NCBI GenBank assembly: GCA_013824055.1 | Contig: PNNE01000154.1 | Span: 1 to 23,558, forward strand | Direction of reading: 5' to 3' | Length of the DNA stretch: 23,558 nucleotides | From: Rhodobacter sp. | GTDB lineage: Bacteria > Pseudomonadota > Alphaproteobacteria > Rhodobacterales > Rhodobacteraceae | Shown here: positions 21,803 to 23,558 of the stretch, one piece after another | Layout: each line of letters opens with the position of its first letter | Position numbering within the stretch: position 1 is the first letter of the stretch | Notes under the pieces: generated by a model | Seen by the model: only the letters and a program-made list of their open reading frames with translations | Database searches by the model: none | Told to the model about the DNA's origin: nothing | Made by a program: the position numbers and the translations under genes

Positions 21803-23558
21803 GCGATACTGACGGCAAGAAACCTCTTGGCCTTGGGGGCGCACCCCGTTCCGGACAGGTGAAGCAAAGCTTCAGCCACGGCCGGACCAAGAGCGTCGTG
21901 GTCGAAACGAAACGCAAGCGCGTGGTGGTTCCCGCCGCCGCTCCGAAGCCTGGCACGTCAGGCGCGGGCCAGTCGGCTGCGCCAACGAACTACGGTGATC
22001 CGTCGAAGCGGCCTGCGGGCATCTCCGATGCGGAAATGGAACGGCGTCTCAGCGCCCTCCGCGCCGCGAAGGCGCGTGAGGCGGAAGATGCCGTGCGCCG
22101 CGCCGAAGAGGACCGCGTCCGCGAGGAAGACCGCGCCGTCCGCCGTGCCGAGATCGAGGCGAAAGAGCGCGAGGATCGCGAACGCACCGAAGCCCTTCGC
22201 CTGAAGGCCGAGGAAGAGGACCGCGCCGCCAAGGCCGAAGCCGCCGCCAGGATCGCTGCCGCCGAAGCCCGCAAGGCCGATGTCCTGGGCACCCGCGCCC
22301 GGTCGACCACGCCGCCCCCGGCTGCTGCGGCCAAGCCTGCGGACCGTGCCGCTCCGGCTGCGCCCGCCTCGACCGAAGATCCGCGCGGTCCGGCCTCGGC
22401 CAAGCCCGGCCTCTCGCCGCGCAAGACCGACCGGGAAAAGGACGACCGTGGCGACCGCGGTGCCAAGCGTGGCACTGGCGACGAGGGCCGTCGCTCGGGC
22501 AAGCTGACGCTCAGCGACGCGATGTCGGGCGACAGCGGCCGCCAGCGCAGCCTTGCCGCCATGAAGCGCAAGCAGGAAAAGGCCCGCGCCAAGGCGCTGG
22601 GTCTGGGCCAGAAGGCCGAAAAGCAGGTGCGCGACGTGCAGCTGCCGGAAACCATCGTGGTCAGCGAGCTTGCCAACCGGATGGCCGAACGCGCCGCAGA
22701 CGTGGTCAAGAGCCTGATGAAGATGGGCATGATGGTCACGATGAACCAGCCCATCGACGCCGACACCGCCGAACTGGTGATCGAGGAATTCGGCCACAAG
22801 GCCGTCCGCGTGTCGGACGCCGATGTCGAACAGGTCATCGACACCGTCAAGGATGCCGACGAGAACCTGGCCCCGCGCCCCGCGATCGTCACGATCATGG
22901 GCCACGTCGACCACGGCAAGACCTCGCTTCTGGACGCGATCCGCAAGGCCAACGTCGTGTCTGGCGAAGCGGGCGGGATCACCCAGCACATCGGCGCCTA
23001 CCAGGTGAAGACGCCGAATGGCCAGCTGGTCACCTTCCTGGACACGCCCGGTCACGCGGCCTTCACCTCGATGCGCTCCCGCGGGGCGCAGGTGACGGAC
23101 ATCGTGGTGCTGGTGGTCGCCGCCGACGACGCGGTGATGCCGCAGACGATCGAGGCGATCAACCACGCCAAGGCCGCCAAGGTCCCGATGATCGTGGCAA
23201 TCAACAAGATCGACAAGCACGAGGCGAACCCGACCAAGGTCCGCACCGACCTTCTCCAGCACGAAATCGTGGTGGAAGCCATGTCGGGCGACGTGCAGGA
23301 CGTCGAGGTTTCGGCCAAGACCGGCCTTGGACTTGACGACCTTCTGGAAGCCATCGCGCTGCAGGCCGAACTGCTGGAACTGCGGGCGAACCCCAACCGG
23401 GCGGCCTCGGGCGCGGTGATCGAAGCCAAGCTCGACGTGGGCCGTGGCCCCGTGGCGACAGTGCTGGTGCAGAACGGCACCCTGCGCAAGGGCGACATCT
23501 TCGTCGTCGGCGAGCAGTGGGGCAAGGTCCGCGCGCTGATCAACGACCAGGGCGAGAC
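21799..23558 (+). CDS. infB: Translation initiation factor IF-2 (3' truncated by window edge)
   Basis: IF-2 is the GTPase that brings initiator fMet-tRNA to the 30S subunit. The first ~586 residues are visible. The N-terminus is SDTDGKKPLGLGG, then a long charged Ala/Glu/Arg segment (~75-175, likely helical), a low-complexity Pro/Ala linker, an IF2_N domain (~285-320), and the G domain. GTPase motifs are intact: G1 GHVDHGKT (368-375), G3 DTPGH (415-419), G4 NKID (469-472) and G5 SAKTG (505-509). Domain II begins near the window end, and the stop is outside. ATG 21799 overlaps the ylxR stop by 4 nt, so translation is coupled. Confidence 0.97.
   Translation, partial: MSDTDGKKPLGLGGAPRSGQVKQSFSHGRTKSVVVETKRKRVVVPAAAPKPGTSGAGQSAAPTNYGDPSKRPAGISDAEMERRLSALRAAKAREAEDAVRRAEEDRVREEDRAVRRAEIEAKEREDRERTEALRLKAEEEDRAAKAEAAARIAAAEARKADVLGTRARSTTPPPAAAAKPADRAAPAAPASTEDPRGPASAKPGLSPRKTDREKDDRGDRGAKRGTGDEGRRSGKLTLSDAMSGDSGRQRSLAAMKRKQEKARAKALGLGQKAEKQVRDVQLPETIVVSELANRMAERAADVVKSLMKMGMMVTMNQPIDADTAELVIEEFGHKAVRVSDADVEQVIDTVKDADENLAPRPAIVTIMGHVDHGKTSLLDAIRKANVVSGEAGGITQHIGAYQVKTPNGQLVTFLDTPGHAAFTSMRSRGAQVTDIVVLVVAADDAVMPQTIEAINHAKAAKVPMIVAINKIDKHEANPTKVRTDLLQHEIVVEAMSGDVQDVEVSAKTGLGLDDLLEAIALQAELLELRANPNRAASGAVIEAKLDVGRGPVATVLVQNGTLRKGDIFVVGEQWGKVRALINDQGE

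Noticed and set aside
22075..22290. Repetitive charged stretch in infB as a tandem DNA repeat
   Set aside because: It is the usual Ala/Glu/Arg-rich helical N-terminal segment of alphaproteobacterial IF-2 and shows no exact repeat unit.
21958..23262. A 434-codon minus-strand open frame opposite infB
   Set aside because: It is antisense to intact IF-2 GTPase motifs and has biased composition.

Overview
The window is GC-rich DNA from an alphaproteobacterium. It most resembles a Rhodobacteraceae chromosome (Rhodobacter/Tabrizicola/Gemmobacter-like). This rests on gene content and protein style: YjbH/YjbF next to TamA/TamB, the rimP-nusA-ylxR-infB operon, an NDUFAF5/BioC-like methyltransferase divergent from comF, and grxC coupled to a nitrilase-family amidase. 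It looks like ordinary core chromosome. I see no tRNA, rRNA, insertion sequence, prophage or CRISPR array.

Layout. (1) 1-3530, plus strand: the tail of one ABC exporter half, a REP-like double palindrome, a complete paralogous exporter half, and an overlapping [4Fe-4S] RNA m5U methyltransferase. (2) 3621-5446: a peptidoglycan-facing cluster with a lipoprotein L,D-transpeptidase, a convergent CAP-domain lipoprotein and a second, Tat-exported L,D-transpeptidase that ends in a strong terminator. (3) 5599-7583, minus strand: ferrochelatase hemH and a methyltransferase broken by an apparent 1-nt deletion. (4) 7607-9910, plus strand: comF, glutaredoxin grxC, a Nit1-like amidase and a MarR regulator, with the last three overlapping or coupled. 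(5) 10034-13179, plus strand: YjbH outer-membrane protein, YjbF/GfcB lipoprotein and a 65-aa exported small protein. (6) 13184-18555, minus strand: tamB and tamA, translationally coupled. (7) 18884 to the end, plus strand: rimP, nusA, a ylxR-L7Ae fusion and infB (cut by the window edge), preceded by a promoter and a terminator-like leader hairpin.

Three blocks fit together by function. Regions 2, 5 and 6 all concern the cell envelope: peptidoglycan cross-linking or anchoring, polysaccharide-linked outer-membrane proteins, and outer-membrane assembly/lipid transport. In region 4, grxC and the amidase both touch glutathione chemistry. Region 7 is the classic transcription/translation operon, in which NusA could act on its own leader terminator. 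No clearly new system is present. The points most worth a second look are the frameshifted methyltransferase, the leader hairpin before rimP, the hairpin over the nusA stop, the REP-like element, and the small envelope protein beside yjbHF and tamBA.
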